NCBI RefSeq assembly: GCF_041154675.1
Contig: NZ_AP031322.1
Span: 2,355,812 to 2,419,811, forward strand
Length of the DNA stretch: 64,000 bases
Direction of reading: 5' to 3'
Origin: Sulfurisphaera javensis
GTDB taxonomy: Archaea > Thermoproteota > Thermoprotei_A > Sulfolobales > Sulfolobaceae
In this document: positions 47,842 through 58,135 of the stretch, piece after piece
Numbering within the stretch: position 1 is the stretch's first letter
Layout: each line of letters begins with the position of its first letter
Translations under genes and position numbers: made by a program
The notes under the pieces: model-generated
Databases searched by the model: none
Told to the model about the DNA's origin: nothing
Seen by the model: the letters and a program-made list of their open reading frames with translations, nothing else

Positions 47842-50357
47842 TTTCCTCACCTAGAGAGTTGAATAATAGATATAACCAATTTACTAAGGCTGTGGAGATT
47901 GATATAGCTAAAGACCTATCACTTCTTTCTTCTATATCATAAAGTAAAGAAAAAACATCCCTTAAATTGGAAAACATTATCCCAGCGTGCTTATCATCTA
48001 AAGTATACTTATTTTGTAAGGAGTTTAATGCTGTATTTGCAGCTATTGCTACCCTATCATCTTTATCTAATACTACAGAAGATGTCTTAAAGAACATGTC
48101 TATGCCATCTCTGAAGAAACCTACAATATCGTGTTTACTTACATCTTTCTTATCTTTTATTATTTCATCTAATGTTTTTGCCATTGAATAAAGGGATTTG
48201 GAAAAGGTTTCACCCATTTTACTCACCTTACCAAACACTTTGTTTAAAAAATATGAATAGGGGAGAAGTGAATTAAAAAAACTTGATTCCTCATTTATTG
48301 CAATACCAAGTGCAATAACTGATAAAGATGGATCAACCATTGTGAACTCGTCCATTTCATTAACCATCGACATTAAGTAGTTCTCTCTCTTGTTAACATC
48401 TTTAACTGCCTTCTTCAAGGCAAAATACTTAGCTCTAAAAGCTAAAGCTAATAATAACACTTTCTCATTTTCAAGTCCTTTTAACCAAGTGTAATTATAT
48501 TCGGATGAAATCTCAATATGCCTTGAGGAAAGTGGGAAATCGTAAATGTTAGATGTTATGAAGACTGGAGAGGCTAAGAAAGAAATTGATATTGAAGGAA
48601 CTGATGGTAAAATGTCGTTGAGTACTTCCTTTGTAAGCCTAGTATATCTTCCTGAAATTCCTAAATTATTAGCAGAAATTACTATTTTAGAACCTAAATA
48701 ATCTGGGAGAACTGTTCTATCTCTCTCATTTAAACCTCCTCCAGCCTCTTCATAAATCTTTTTGAACACTTCATCCTTAATTACATCAGCAAACACAATC
48801 TTATCTTGACTTACTCTATACGTTAAAATTTTTAAAAGGTCAACTGCAATACCGGGATAGAAGGAAACTATAAGGTAAGGAGAGACAAAAGTTTCTTTCA
48901 TCATACTAGCCTCATAATTGCAAACTGGACAAATTGTCCACAGTTTAGAAACTTTATCTATTTCCTCAAGCCCAGTCTCTCTTGGTATCCATATCTCTGT
49001 CTTACCTTTTAACTGAGTACTGTACTGCTTAAAACTTGTTACCTCTCCGTAAATTGGCATTCCACAAACTATACAATAATTCTTTGGTTTATCCTTTATC
49101 TCTGGTAAATCGTTAACAACGTCACCGTTAAATGACTTCTTGACGAAGGCCATTAAAGTCAAATCTCCTTTTGACTCTCCAGAGTACTTCTTTTCCAAAG
49201 CCTTAATTATTCCCTCTAGTACTTTTTCGGTATCCATGTCCTTCAAGTAATGCGGGAACTTCTCTTTTATTCCTAATTCGTCCTTAATGTAATCCTTGTT
49301 ATCTGGGTTTTTACTAAATTTCTCTAAAAAGTATGTTATTACAGCATGAGGTAAATCATCCTTATACCTTTCAACTATTGTTTTGGCTACTTTCAATTTT
49401 CCTTCATTATCAAGTAAGGATACTACGTCTTCAAAATAATTACAACTCTTTGTTGGAAGAAAGGCATTTAATTGTTTAGGCTTTCCTTCCTTGTAAAGTA
49501 TATCAAATTTACTTAGATTTAACTCTCTCCAGTCCTTTTCCTTTGTCTTTATACACTTTTCAATAGTATTTACAAATGGTTCTACATCTTCACTCCCGCC
49601 AATTAGCCTCTTTGAAAGAATCTTGTAAATTTCGCTAAGCTTAATTTTGTCACTTTCCTTCCTTGTTAGGTAAACTATTCCGTCGTGGTAAGAAATTAAT
49701 GGTCTACCATTTAATTGATTTATTATATCTTCAGAAGCTAAAAGGGTGAAAAGTCTTGGTGAGGATTGTAAGTAAGAAAGTTTTAGACCATAAGAGTTTA
49801 ACCCTTTTATAGCCTCCTTATAGTTCATTTTCTCTGCAAAATACATTACGTCATTTACACCATGAATTGTACTTATCATTAGCATGTCAGCAATTTTCAC
49901 TGAAATCCACAAAGGGTAATCTTCATTAGCAGTTAAAGGTCCTTCAGCAAAGTTTGCTATAACATCAATAAATTTATCTGAGTTTGGTAATCCAGTCTTC
50001 TTTGCAATTTCCTTTGCCTTATTTTTAGCCTCTTCCGGTATTTTATATTCTCCTTACTTCTTTTTGGCTATATAATTTCATCCAGTCGTGGAAAAACCCT
50101 CCAAAGTATGCAAGGCTTTTGTAATTTATCCCATATTTTTTCTCAAGTATTTGAATTCCCTTATTGTCAACCTTGCTAATTTCATCAAGTATTGTCAAGG
50201 AAAGTGTGCCTACTGAAACTGAGTGGAAGATGAAGGATTGAGGAGATTTTTCCTTAGCCTCTTTTATTGCCTCTGAAAATCTAAGCAATTCAAAGGATTT
50301 TTTGACTAGCTGAATTAGCTCATCGTAATAATTTTCAGCCATTAATTCTCTATTCAT
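47834..50357 (-). pseudogene. cas10d: Type I-D large subunit Cas10d, frameshifted
   Basis: The large subunit and nuclease of type I-D. The N-terminal HD domain is in one frame (50357 to 50043): FIFHSVSVG and YFGGFFHDWMKLY carry the metal ligands. A one-base shift at about 50050-50060 ends it at RRI. Coding continues in another frame from EYKIPEEAKNKAKEIAKKTG to the stop at 47834, with zinc-type CIVCGMPIYG and CPVCNYEA and the helical C-terminal half. Total length about 840 residues. The break separates HD nuclease from the rest, and the second part has no good start codon. Either the gene is recently broken, or the ribosome shifts frame there. Confidence 0.8.
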
Positions 50358-50885
50358 ATACAAAATTATAAACTTTATTCAGTCATTTACAGTATTAACA
50401 CATAAATTTAAGGTCGTAATTCTTTCTCATAATTTGTTTTCTTACTTAGCTATTTTTACGTAAACGTGAAAAAATGAAAAGGGAAAATTTTGGTGTAAAA
50501 GTTTTTGTAGATTTTCTATTTTTCTTACTCTTCTTTTACATAATTTAAGAGGAATTTTTATTTTATTCTTGAGGAGTTTTTCTGCGTATTATAATAATAT
50601 AATGATGTATTACATGAAAATAAAGTAGGATTTCAGCTTTCTTTCTTTATTCTTTATGTTAACTTTTCCTAAAAAGAAATTCAAAAAATACAATCGAGAC
50701 GGTTTAAGTTAACTAGAAAATAACAATTTTTAATTGAACCCCTTACACATTAAATAAATTTCACTTAATGTGTGAAAACAGATATTCTACTTGAAGACAT
50801 GCATAGAGAAATTAATATGCTCTCTCAAGGTTTTAGTGTGAAAAAAGAGTAAACTTATAATATTCCTCTGCATTTTTCTTTTTTT
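50358..50885. other. Divergent region between cas10d and cas6
   Basis: About 530 AT-rich bases with no gene, holding the promoters of the csc operon and of the second cas6 and the inverted repeat at 50745-50773. Confidence 0.55.
50745..50773. promoter_or_regulatory. Inverted repeat in the I-D divergent region
   Basis: ACACATTAA and TTAATGTGT form a perfect 9-bp inverted repeat with an 11-bp gap. A related half-site, AGTGTGAAAA, recurs near 50836 next to TGTGAAAA at 50770. It may be the operator of a dimeric regulator for the I-D genes. Confidence 0.4.
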
Positions 50886-51742
50886 GTGTACACACTTCAC
50901 AAGGTAAAGATTAAGGTTTCTGATTTTGTTACTGCCGATTATACTGGGAAATTTGTTAAAGCCTTGTTAATTAACGCTAACCCATCATTTCAAGAAGTCT
51001 TTGAAAACCCCTCTTACCCTACTCCAAAACCAATTAGAATAACACCACTTTTAAGGGGTGATGACACTTTTCCAACAGAAGCAATATATCCAAAATCATT
51101 CAAAAAACCTGAAGGGAAAATAAACATTGATATTCGTGGAGAATATTATTTCCTTGTTGGAATAAGGAGTGATTTAAACCAACAATTTATGTTAGCACTT
51201 TCTAAGCTTTTCACTGGCTTAACTTTCAAGTATGGAGAATTTGAGGTTAATGTTTCAGCAACTGGTTATGAGCAATTTCCAGTTGACTTTCCCAAATACT
51301 ATGACTATCTAGTTGTCAAGTTCATTTCTCCCTCAGTATTCAATGATCCTTTCTCAAGAATAGCTGGATTAAAACGGAAAAGGTCAAAAGGTTTACTCCA
51401 ATTCCACCCTTCATTTTCTCAGTTAACGTTTATGAGTTGTTAAGAGAGAAGTATAGGAAGACTATTGTAAAGCTTGGTTATGCATTTTATGAGTCCCACG
51501 ATAATTTAGTAAACGTAAAGAGGATTTGGTATTATTATAACGGCAAATGGTTACCCGGAGTAATAGGTTATGCAAAGTTTATTAGGAAGAAGAAAGTGAG
51601 GGAAGAAGCTTTAGAGGATTTTGTAAAGATCTTTACACACGCGCAGATTATGGGTGTTGGTACTGGAAGAGCTGCTGGATTTGGCTATGCGATAATAGAG
51701 GTGAAAAAAGAGGATTCGACAAGAAAGGAAAAAAGTAATTAA
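50886..51742 (+). pseudogene. cas6: Second cas6, frameshifted
   Basis: A Cas6 endonuclease divergent from the I-D genes. The N-terminal half (50886 on, GTG start) reads [21 protein letters not shown] and FSRIAGLK. One A appears missing in the A-run at 51371-51374: adding it joins [23 protein letters not shown] to the second half, ending in the Cas6 signature [21 protein letters not shown] near 51630-51700. As read, both pieces are incomplete and probably inactive. Full length would be about 285 residues. It resembles the intact cas6 at 42880 only in the C-terminal motif. Confidence 0.78.
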
Positions 51743-52051
51743 ATTTACGTTACACGAAAGTTAATAGAATGAAGTGTTAAATTTTTAGTTCAGCTTTGCA
51801 ATTTTATCATTTAAGTATGTAGCTAAGGTTAAGATATCAATAATCATTAAATAAAGTTCTAGCTTAATTAATCTTTTCTTTTTAACAAGTAGTTTTATAT
51901 TATTAGTTATTGCTAAAGCCACAATAACATCACAAAATCTAAGTAAAAAACAAGAAATGACATGAACTTGATAAAAACATATAACTTAATCTTCACGAGT
52001 AATTGAAGTCTTATCTCTTGTAAAGTGTTATTACAGTAAGTTTCTCGAAAA
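51743..52051. other. Promoter region of the type I-A operon
   Basis: About 310 bases before csa5 with no coding sequence. It must hold the promoter of the I-A interference operon; a Csa3-type site is expected from other Sulfolobales but I cannot mark one with confidence. Confidence 0.45.
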
Positions 52052-52516
52052 GTGACAAGATTAATAGACAGATACTATTTATTGAAGGAAAAATTTATAT
52101 TTGCAATTCAATACTTATTTTATGTGTCTAAAGAAGATGTATGCTTAAAATATGCACAAGTACTAGCGCTAGCTAGTACTATTGTAGTTCAGCTAGAGCA
52201 ATCTTATGATATTATTGATGAAATGAGTAGAGCTACTGATATAAATAAAGTCTTGGATGGTTTCAATAAGCTATCTCGTTTAGTAACTAAAGTTTATAAT
52301 GATATAGCTGATATAGCTAGTAATGAGAACTTACAAAAAGATGATAAAATAAATAAAGCATTACATAGATTATTAGAATGGAATTCTAACTTATCATCAT
52401 TCTATGAAAATTGTAGTAAAAATAAGGATTTTTTAACTTATGTGAAAATTTTCACTTCTTTATCCATAGCTCCAGATTACATATCAGATTATATTAAGGA
52501 AATATTAAATAGGTGA
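52052..52516 (+). CDS. csa5: Type I-A small subunit Csa5 (Cas11)
   Basis: A 154-residue all-helical protein, first gene of the I-A interference operon. It binds the displaced DNA strand in Cascade I-A. Identified by position before cas7, size and helical sequence such as YAQVLALASTIVVQLEQSYDIIDEMSRA. The GTG start lacks a Shine-Dalgarno, as expected for a first, leaderless gene. Confidence 0.82.
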   Translation: MTRLIDRYYLLKEKFIFAIQYLFYVSKEDVCLKYAQVLALASTIVVQLEQSYDIIDEMSRATDINKVLDGFNKLSRLVTKVYNDIADIASNENLQKDDKINKALHRLLEWNSNLSSFYENCSKNKDFLTYVKIFTSLSIAPDYISDYIKEILNR

Positions 52517-52528
52517 GAGGTGGTTTTC

Positions 52529-53569
52529 ATGTACATAAGGATATCTGGTAGGTTTACATCACAAATAAGTGTTTTAACTGGATCTGAAAACTTAGGAAAT
52601 TACAATACAGTGGCTTCTGCAAGAGTTGTCGTTAATATAGGGGGTGGTTATAAGCAATATGAGGTTCCAGTTCTTACAGGTAATGCTTTAAAACACTGGC
52701 ATGCAGTTTACTTAGCTCAAGCATATGTATCATTAAATGGAAAGCTATTAAATGAAATTTGTGAAAGAGGAATTGGATTAAGAGGGTATAAGGTTGATAC
52801 TAAATTATCAGATAACCTAAAGAATAAAGAAGCAGAAAACGAAGCTGAAGCTATTTTGGACGTATGTAATGATATCCACGGTTTCCTATTGACAACTAAG
52901 CAAATTAAAAGAGATAGCTTAGTAAAAGTTTCTTTTGCATCTCCTGTGTTTAATCCAGATATTTTAGAATATACAAGTCGTTTTGCTATCACTCATAATA
53001 GAGTTGACCCTCTGACTAGAGGTTCTAACCAAACCCAAATGATGGTATTTAAGCAAGAAGAGTCTTCAGGACCAGAGTTTGGATTTAATATTTCGATGAA
53101 TATGAATTATGTTATGAAACCAATGTATACTGATGATGTTGAAGCTATTAAAGAATATTTAAAGAAAGAAAAGATAGATGAAGAAGAAGAGAGAAAGAGG
53201 AGAATTAAAGCTTCAATAATGGCTGTTTCTTATCTATTAACTGGTGTTGGATCAAAACAAGCTAGAAGTTTAGGTATATTGAAACCTTTAGAACTGATTG
53301 CAGCTATATCTACAAAGCCTCTTCCTAACTTAATTCATGGTAGCTATGAAGACTATGTAACTTCATCTATCAGCTTACTAAACTTATATGCTAAGACTTA
53401 CAATGAAACTGTTTATATTCTATGTTATAATTCGAATTGCCAAGAACAAAAAAGTAAAGAAGAAGGAAAACAAGGAACATCAGGGAAATTAGTTATAACT
53501 AATGAAACTTCCATAGATAAATTCTTCGAAGAGTTGATAAATTATGCCATCGGTAGCAATAATAAGTAA
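52529..53569 (+). CDS. cas7: Type I-A backbone subunit Cas7 (Csa2)
   Basis: A 346-residue RAMP forming the helical backbone of Cascade I-A along the crRNA. It begins MYIRISGRFTSQISVLTGSEN, with GNYNTVASARVVVN, VPVLTGNALKHWH and later TGVGSKQARSLGILKP, all Csa2/DevR marks. The ATG at 52529 is preferred over the GTG at 52520 because the GAGGTGG Shine-Dalgarno overlaps the latter. It overlaps cas5 by 26 bp. Confidence 0.92.
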   Translation: MYIRISGRFTSQISVLTGSENLGNYNTVASARVVVNIGGGYKQYEVPVLTGNALKHWHAVYLAQAYVSLNGKLLNEICERGIGLRGYKVDTKLSDNLKNKEAENEAEAILDVCNDIHGFLLTTKQIKRDSLVKVSFASPVFNPDILEYTSRFAITHNRVDPLTRGSNQTQMMVFKQEESSGPEFGFNISMNMNYVMKPMYTDDVEAIKEYLKKEKIDEEEERKRRIKASIMAVSYLLTGVGSKQARSLGILKPLELIAAISTKPLPNLIHGSYEDYVTSSISLLNLYAKTYNETVYILCYNSNCQEQKSKEEGKQGTSGKLVITNETSIDKFFEELINYAIGSNNK

Positions 53570-54269
53570 AATAAAATTTCCGTTTTTCTCCTTAAAACAT
53601 ATTGAATCTTATCAAGTGGCTGTCTCATATCCTGTCATTTTTCCCTCAACGTTAGTCGGAGCTTTTGGATACGCTTTATCTTTACTAGGAGAATGTAAAG
53701 GAGATGAATGTAGTAAAGCTTATTCTAACTATATTCTTAAAGCAAGGGAGTTTGTAAACGAGAGTAGAAGAACAATAATCTCATCAAAGTTTCCTGTCAT
53801 TTTGAAAAGATTTAGAACTTTAGAGCGGGAAGGCAATAATTATAACTTACCAGAAAAAATTGATGAGATTAGTAAATCCACTGATGCAATGGTAAGAGAG
53901 TACGTATTTACTCCAGAAAGAGATTTTGTATTCACAGTAAAGAATGACAAGGAAATAGATGTTGTAAAGAAAGCGTTAAGGCTTATCGATAGACTCGGCG
54001 ACTCCGAGTCTTTAGTTTCTGTTATCGATGTAAGAGAAGAAGAATTAACTGAATGTACCTATAATAATGTAAACGTTATGGTAAAAGGAGAATTTAATTT
54101 TACTGAAAATACGTTGTTATTAGGGCTTGATGAGAATGGAAATAAAAGTCTCTTTGCAATTCCTTATAAAATAGTTGATTACTCTTTAGTTTACTCTCCT
54201 ATTCAAGTTAAGAAAGGTAATGTCTTGTGTGGAAAAAGTGTGAGAATTCCTAAAGGAGGTGACTGGTAA
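53544..54269 (+). CDS. cas5: Type I-A subunit Cas5
   Basis: A 241-residue RAMP that caps the crRNA 5' handle. The N-terminus KIKFPFFSLKHIESYQVAVSYPV and the STLVGAFGYALS glycine stretch near 35 are Cas5 of type I-A. It starts inside cas7 and its TAA (54267-54269) overlaps the apparent ATT start of cas3'. Confidence 0.88.
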   Translation: MPSVAIISKIKFPFFSLKHIESYQVAVSYPVIFPSTLVGAFGYALSLLGECKGDECSKAYSNYILKAREFVNESRRTIISSKFPVILKRFRTLEREGNNYNLPEKIDEISKSTDAMVREYVFTPERDFVFTVKNDKEIDVVKKALRLIDRLGDSESLVSVIDVREEELTECTYNNVNVMVKGEFNFTENTLLLGLDENGNKSLFAIPYKIVDYSLVYSPIQVKKGNVLCGKSVRIPKGGDW

Positions 54270-55984
54270 TTTCCATTACTAGTATAAAAGATGTAATAAG
54301 AACGTTTGTCACTGCATGGGCAAATTATAAAAATAAAAATATTAATATTGATGACTGTAGATTAAACAACCAAGCTTCAATAGCAGAAAAAATTTTTAGT
54401 AACAATGAGCCGAAACTTTTTATCCTTAAGGCTCCTACTGGATATGGAAAAAGTGAAATATTCTTTTCTATCTATTTCTATCAATTTATAAAAAACGATT
54501 ATTTTGCTGGCAGAATGTATGTTGCTGAGCCTGTTCATGCATTACTAAATAACATGCTAGAAAGAGCAAAAGTATATAGAGATTCTCTAAAACTAGATGT
54601 AACAGTCGGTGAAGATCACGGTGAGGTAATTCGTCCCACGTTTTTATATACGGCTAACATAACTTTAACCACGATTGATGCACTAGCTTATGGTTTTTTG
54701 GCTAAAAGAGTGATGACTTGGACTAGCCGTAACGTAACTACTGGAAGATATACAATACCAGCTGGTTTATTGATGAATTCATTTCTTGTTATTGACGAGG
54801 CTCATCTAATCCAAGACCAAGTATTTTTAGGACCTAGAATCTTGTCTAAAATCATTTGTAGTTTAATTGAATCCGGTGGGATTGTTTTATTATCTTCTGC
54901 TACAATACCAACATCTTATTTGAATTTCTTTAATTGTGAGAAAGAGGAAATAAAGGTACCTAAAATAGATAAAAAAGTGATCATAGAAGGAAATATTAAT
55001 ATTTCAGAATTACCTAATAAAATTCAAGGAGGGTCCATAGTATTTTTAAACACAATTGAAAGAGCAAGAGAAGTCTATAAAAATCTAAAGAAAAGCCTAA
55101 ACCATAACTATAAAGTTCTATTATTACATTCATTACTTAGATTAGAGGAAAAAAATAAAATTATAGATGAGCTTGATGAAGCTCAAAAGAACAAACAACT
55201 TGATAAATATATATTAGTTTCAACTCAATCCGCAGAAGTTGGAATAGACTATAGTTTTAATCAAATTTATACTGAAATCTCTCCATTAGATTCCCTTATT
55301 CAACGTTTTGGTAGAGTGAGAGAAGATAAAATTACTGCTTATTTATTAGACACTCCATCAGCTTATCCTTACCCAGAAATCCTAATTACAAAGACTAAAG
55401 ATATATTACAGAAGGCTGGAAGTGATCTTGATATTGGTGATGTGGACAACATTGTGTCACTTCTTGATAATGTTTATGAGAATGAAGTTATAAATAATTT
55501 AGCACGTCAAGGAGACAGTCACTACATTTCTGCAGTTGAATATTTAAACAATTTACATCTTTTCTCTTATCCGCCAGATAACGATGTATATTTAAGACCT
55601 TCATTCTATGTAACTCTTTACGTTATAACTGATAAAAATGAGTTTGAGAAAATATTAAATGCAATCAAAGCTAAAGACTATCAGAAATTAAGTGATTTAT
55701 TAGCAAACAAGTCGTTAAAAGTATCGATCTCACTCATTAATGATTATAATAGTAAAAGGTTAGATGAATTAATTAATCGGATTAAGGAATCTTGTCAAAA
55801 AACTGAAAGTAATATAACAGATGATATTTTAAAATGTGATAATGCTATAATAAAAAGAGGAGGTGAAATGATATTGTTTACTGCTAATGAACTTTATGAT
55901 TCAGAATTAGGGTTACTTCCAGAACTAAAAGAAGAAAATAAAACTAAAAAAGGAGAAAAAAGAAGAAAGAAAAAACAGGGATAA
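54269..55984 (+). CDS. cas3': Type I-A Cas3' helicase, apparent ATT start
   Basis: A 571-residue superfamily 2 helicase of type I-A, without nuclease domain. Motif I APTGYGKS (55-62), motif II DEAH (176-179), SSATIP, and motif VI QRFGRVRED are present. After the in-frame TGA at 54260-54262 there is no ATG, GTG or TTG before motif I; the first ATG (54515) would remove motif I. A strong Shine-Dalgarno GGAGGTGA (54255-54262) stands six bases before ATT at 54269, in a TAATT overlap with the cas5 stop where TAATG is usual. I therefore place the start at ATT. CTG at 54263 is an alternative. The HD nuclease follows as a separate gene two bases on. Confidence 0.8.
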   Translation: MSITSIKDVIRTFVTAWANYKNKNINIDDCRLNNQASIAEKIFSNNEPKLFILKAPTGYGKSEIFFSIYFYQFIKNDYFAGRMYVAEPVHALLNNMLERAKVYRDSLKLDVTVGEDHGEVIRPTFLYTANITLTTIDALAYGFLAKRVMTWTSRNVTTGRYTIPAGLLMNSFLVIDEAHLIQDQVFLGPRILSKIICSLIESGGIVLLSSATIPTSYLNFFNCEKEEIKVPKIDKKVIIEGNINISELPNKIQGGSIVFLNTIERAREVYKNLKKSLNHNYKVLLLHSLLRLEEKNKIIDELDEAQKNKQLDKYILVSTQSAEVGIDYSFNQIYTEISPLDSLIQRFGRVREDKITAYLLDTPSAYPYPEILITKTKDILQKAGSDLDIGDVDNIVSLLDNVYENEVINNLARQGDSHYISAVEYLNNLHLFSYPPDNDVYLRPSFYVTLYVITDKNEFEKILNAIKAKDYQKLSDLLANKSLKVSISLINDYNSKRLDELINRIKESCQKTESNITDDILKCDNAIIKRGGEMILFTANELYDSELGLLPELKEENKTKKGEKRRKKKQG

Positions 55985-55986
55985 AA

Positions 55987-56742
55987 ATGACATGCTGTGC
56001 TTATTATGATAAAAATAATAATTGTGTTGAAACTTACTTACAGCACATTTACTGTATGAACTTAGTTTGGGATAAAATAAAGAAATATTACATGAAAAAT
56101 TTAGCTAGAGTATTAGGGAAAAATGTCGATGTTGATAGGCTTATGAGAATAGCCTTTCTTGCTCATGATGCTGGTAAATTATTACAAGCTTATTTGAATA
56201 AAAGAGGAAGCTTTCAATATAGACATGAAATAGTTGGAGCATATGTAAATAAAGAATTAACAAAGGCAATTAACAATGATTATGTTTCTAATGTTATTGC
56301 AACAGCCGTTTTATTACACCATGAGGGAATAATATTAAGTGCTTATGCTGGGAAATATAATGAGAGAATAATACCACTTTCAACTATCAAAAAGGTAATT
56401 GAGATTTCAGACTTTACTTACATATGTAATGATTTAATGCAAGATCCATATTATGAAAAAGTAAAGAAATATTATACCGACGAAATAAACTTAATGGATA
56501 GCATAATGAGGAAAATTGATAAAAACAGAGTATACGATACTATTAAGGATATAATATCCTTTACAATAGTTGAAGGACTAAAATTTAGAAACAAAGTTGC
56601 CTCAGTGTTACACTTACTCTCTGTAGTAGATTCTGTAAGTGCAACATTAGATAGAGGAAATAATGAAGAGGATGCAGGTACACAAATATCCAGATTAGCT
56701 TTAAATGGAGCTGAACTAATTAAGGGGGTGAAATGCAAATGA
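55987..56742 (+). CDS. cas3'': Type I-A Cas3'' HD nuclease
   Basis: A 251-residue HD-family nuclease that cuts DNA with the Cas3' helicase. Ligands are visible: His20 in LQHIYC, His60-Asp61 in FLAHDAGKL, His80 in YRHEIVGA, and a HHEG motif near 107. Its start lies two bases after the cas3' stop and its end overlaps cas8a2. Confidence 0.88.
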   Translation: MTCCAYYDKNNNCVETYLQHIYCMNLVWDKIKKYYMKNLARVLGKNVDVDRLMRIAFLAHDAGKLLQAYLNKRGSFQYRHEIVGAYVNKELTKAINNDYVSNVIATAVLLHHEGIILSAYAGKYNERIIPLSTIKKVIEISDFTYICNDLMQDPYYEKVKKYYTDEINLMDSIMRKIDKNRVYDTIKDIISFTIVEGLKFRNKVASVLHLLSVVDSVSATLDRGNNEEDAGTQISRLALNGAELIKGVKCK

Positions 56743-57890
56743 ATTGCATAATTACTCCAGGTCATGGAATAATAACTGATTCATTAATAATGCATGGAAT
56801 TATAAAAGTTTATGGAAATAAAATTTCTAGAGTTATCAGAGTAGGAGAAAAGTTCGTAATATGTGGAGATTTTAATACACCTAATACATCATTTATTGAG
56901 TTAATGAAAGAGGAATTAGAACTTGCTATCAATAAAACAGATGACAAAACTGAAATTAATAAAGATATTGTATCTTCGTCTGAATACTTATCAAAAATTA
57001 GGGACGCAAACATAAATAAGTCTGTTTTACCAATTTGGTTCAACTCTTTCTTAGATTCAATAAATGTATTAGAAGAAAAAAAGGAGGATCTAAGCAAAAT
57101 ATATGATTTTAAACATAAAGAGGAAAACAAAGAAGGGAGAAAAAGTACGAAAAATAAGAGAAGAAGTACGAAAAATAAAACAGTCTATTTACCACTAGGA
57201 TACATTTATGGTAAGTATTGGGTTAATAATAAGAAAGTTGAAGATGTATCTTATCAAGTTTGCAATCACTGCTTTGCATTTTCAAATATAGGTCTTCAAT
57301 CTGGAGTTATTCTAATAAATACTATAGTGAAAAAGGAAAATACTACTGATGAAACCAAAACCTTTATATCATTAATTCCCGACAGTGAAATAAGTGGTAC
57401 AGATGCACTACTTTTACAAAGGTTTACTGAGGGAAAAACAATAACAATTTATGATACTGAAATGACAATTCCAGCTTCATTATTATATTCATTAAGCATA
57501 GGAGAAACCTTATATTCGTTTAACACCAATATATCAGTATTAGTTTGGAGATTAAAATTATCTAACCAATTTCAGAGAGCGTTACAGCCGTTAATTTTAA
57601 ACATAAATACTATTCTCGATAAGATAGCGTTAATAAAGGCTACTTATCCGTACTTTACTAAGTTATTAGAATATTTCATTAGTAATAAAGATGAGAGTAA
57701 TAAAGATGGAATGGTAATAATGACTGAACTAGCTAGATACTTAATTTATAGTACAGAAGATGTATATAAGGTTATAAGGGACATTTCGATGTTTGTGAGT
57801 AAGAACAACCTTGATGTAGGATCAGTTAAAGATTTAGCTGAAGTCCTTTTAAGCTTTCAGTACAGTAAGGAATTTTACCGTGGTCAATAA
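56739..57890 (+). CDS. cas8a2: Type I-A large subunit Cas8a2 (Csa4)
   Basis: A 383-residue Csa4 protein, the large subunit of Cascade I-A that is thought to recognise the PAM. The N-terminus NCIITPGHGIITDSLIMHGII is characteristic, and the family CxxC-like VCNHCFAFSNIGLQSG is near 178-195. The ATG at 56739 is chosen because GGGGGTGA ends seven bases before it; an ATG six bases earlier has no room. A basic, probably disordered stretch (EGRKSTKNKRRSTKN) lies near 125-140. Last gene of the operon. Confidence 0.87.
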   Translation: MNCIITPGHGIITDSLIMHGIIKVYGNKISRVIRVGEKFVICGDFNTPNTSFIELMKEELELAINKTDDKTEINKDIVSSSEYLSKIRDANINKSVLPIWFNSFLDSINVLEEKKEDLSKIYDFKHKEENKEGRKSTKNKRRSTKNKTVYLPLGYIYGKYWVNNKKVEDVSYQVCNHCFAFSNIGLQSGVILINTIVKKENTTDETKTFISLIPDSEISGTDALLLQRFTEGKTITIYDTEMTIPASLLYSLSIGETLYSFNTNISVLVWRLKLSNQFQRALQPLILNINTILDKIALIKATYPYFTKLLEYFISNKDESNKDGMVIMTELARYLIYSTEDVYKVIRDISMFVSKNNLDVGSVKDLAEVLLSFQYSKEFYRGQ

Positions 57891-58135
57891 ACGTAATATA
57901 ATACTAAAACTAATTTTTTCCTCTAATTCTTAGAATAATTGTAATCAACGGAAGTATAAGAAAAACAATTAATAGGTTTAGATTTATAATGCTAGTGAAC
58001 TAGAAAATTAGCAAATATAGAAATAGAGAAGAAAAATGAAATAACATAGAATTTTCATAATATAAGTGACTCTTATATAGGTAGATTAGCTCACGCTATG
58101 ACTGATACTTTCCTTATCATTTAACGTGTAATTTT
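57891..58135. other. Intergenic region before array 3
   Basis: About 245 bases between cas8a2 and the trailer end of array 3; no gene. TATAAGTGACTCTTATATAG near 58060-58082 is an imperfect palindrome. Confidence 0.5.
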
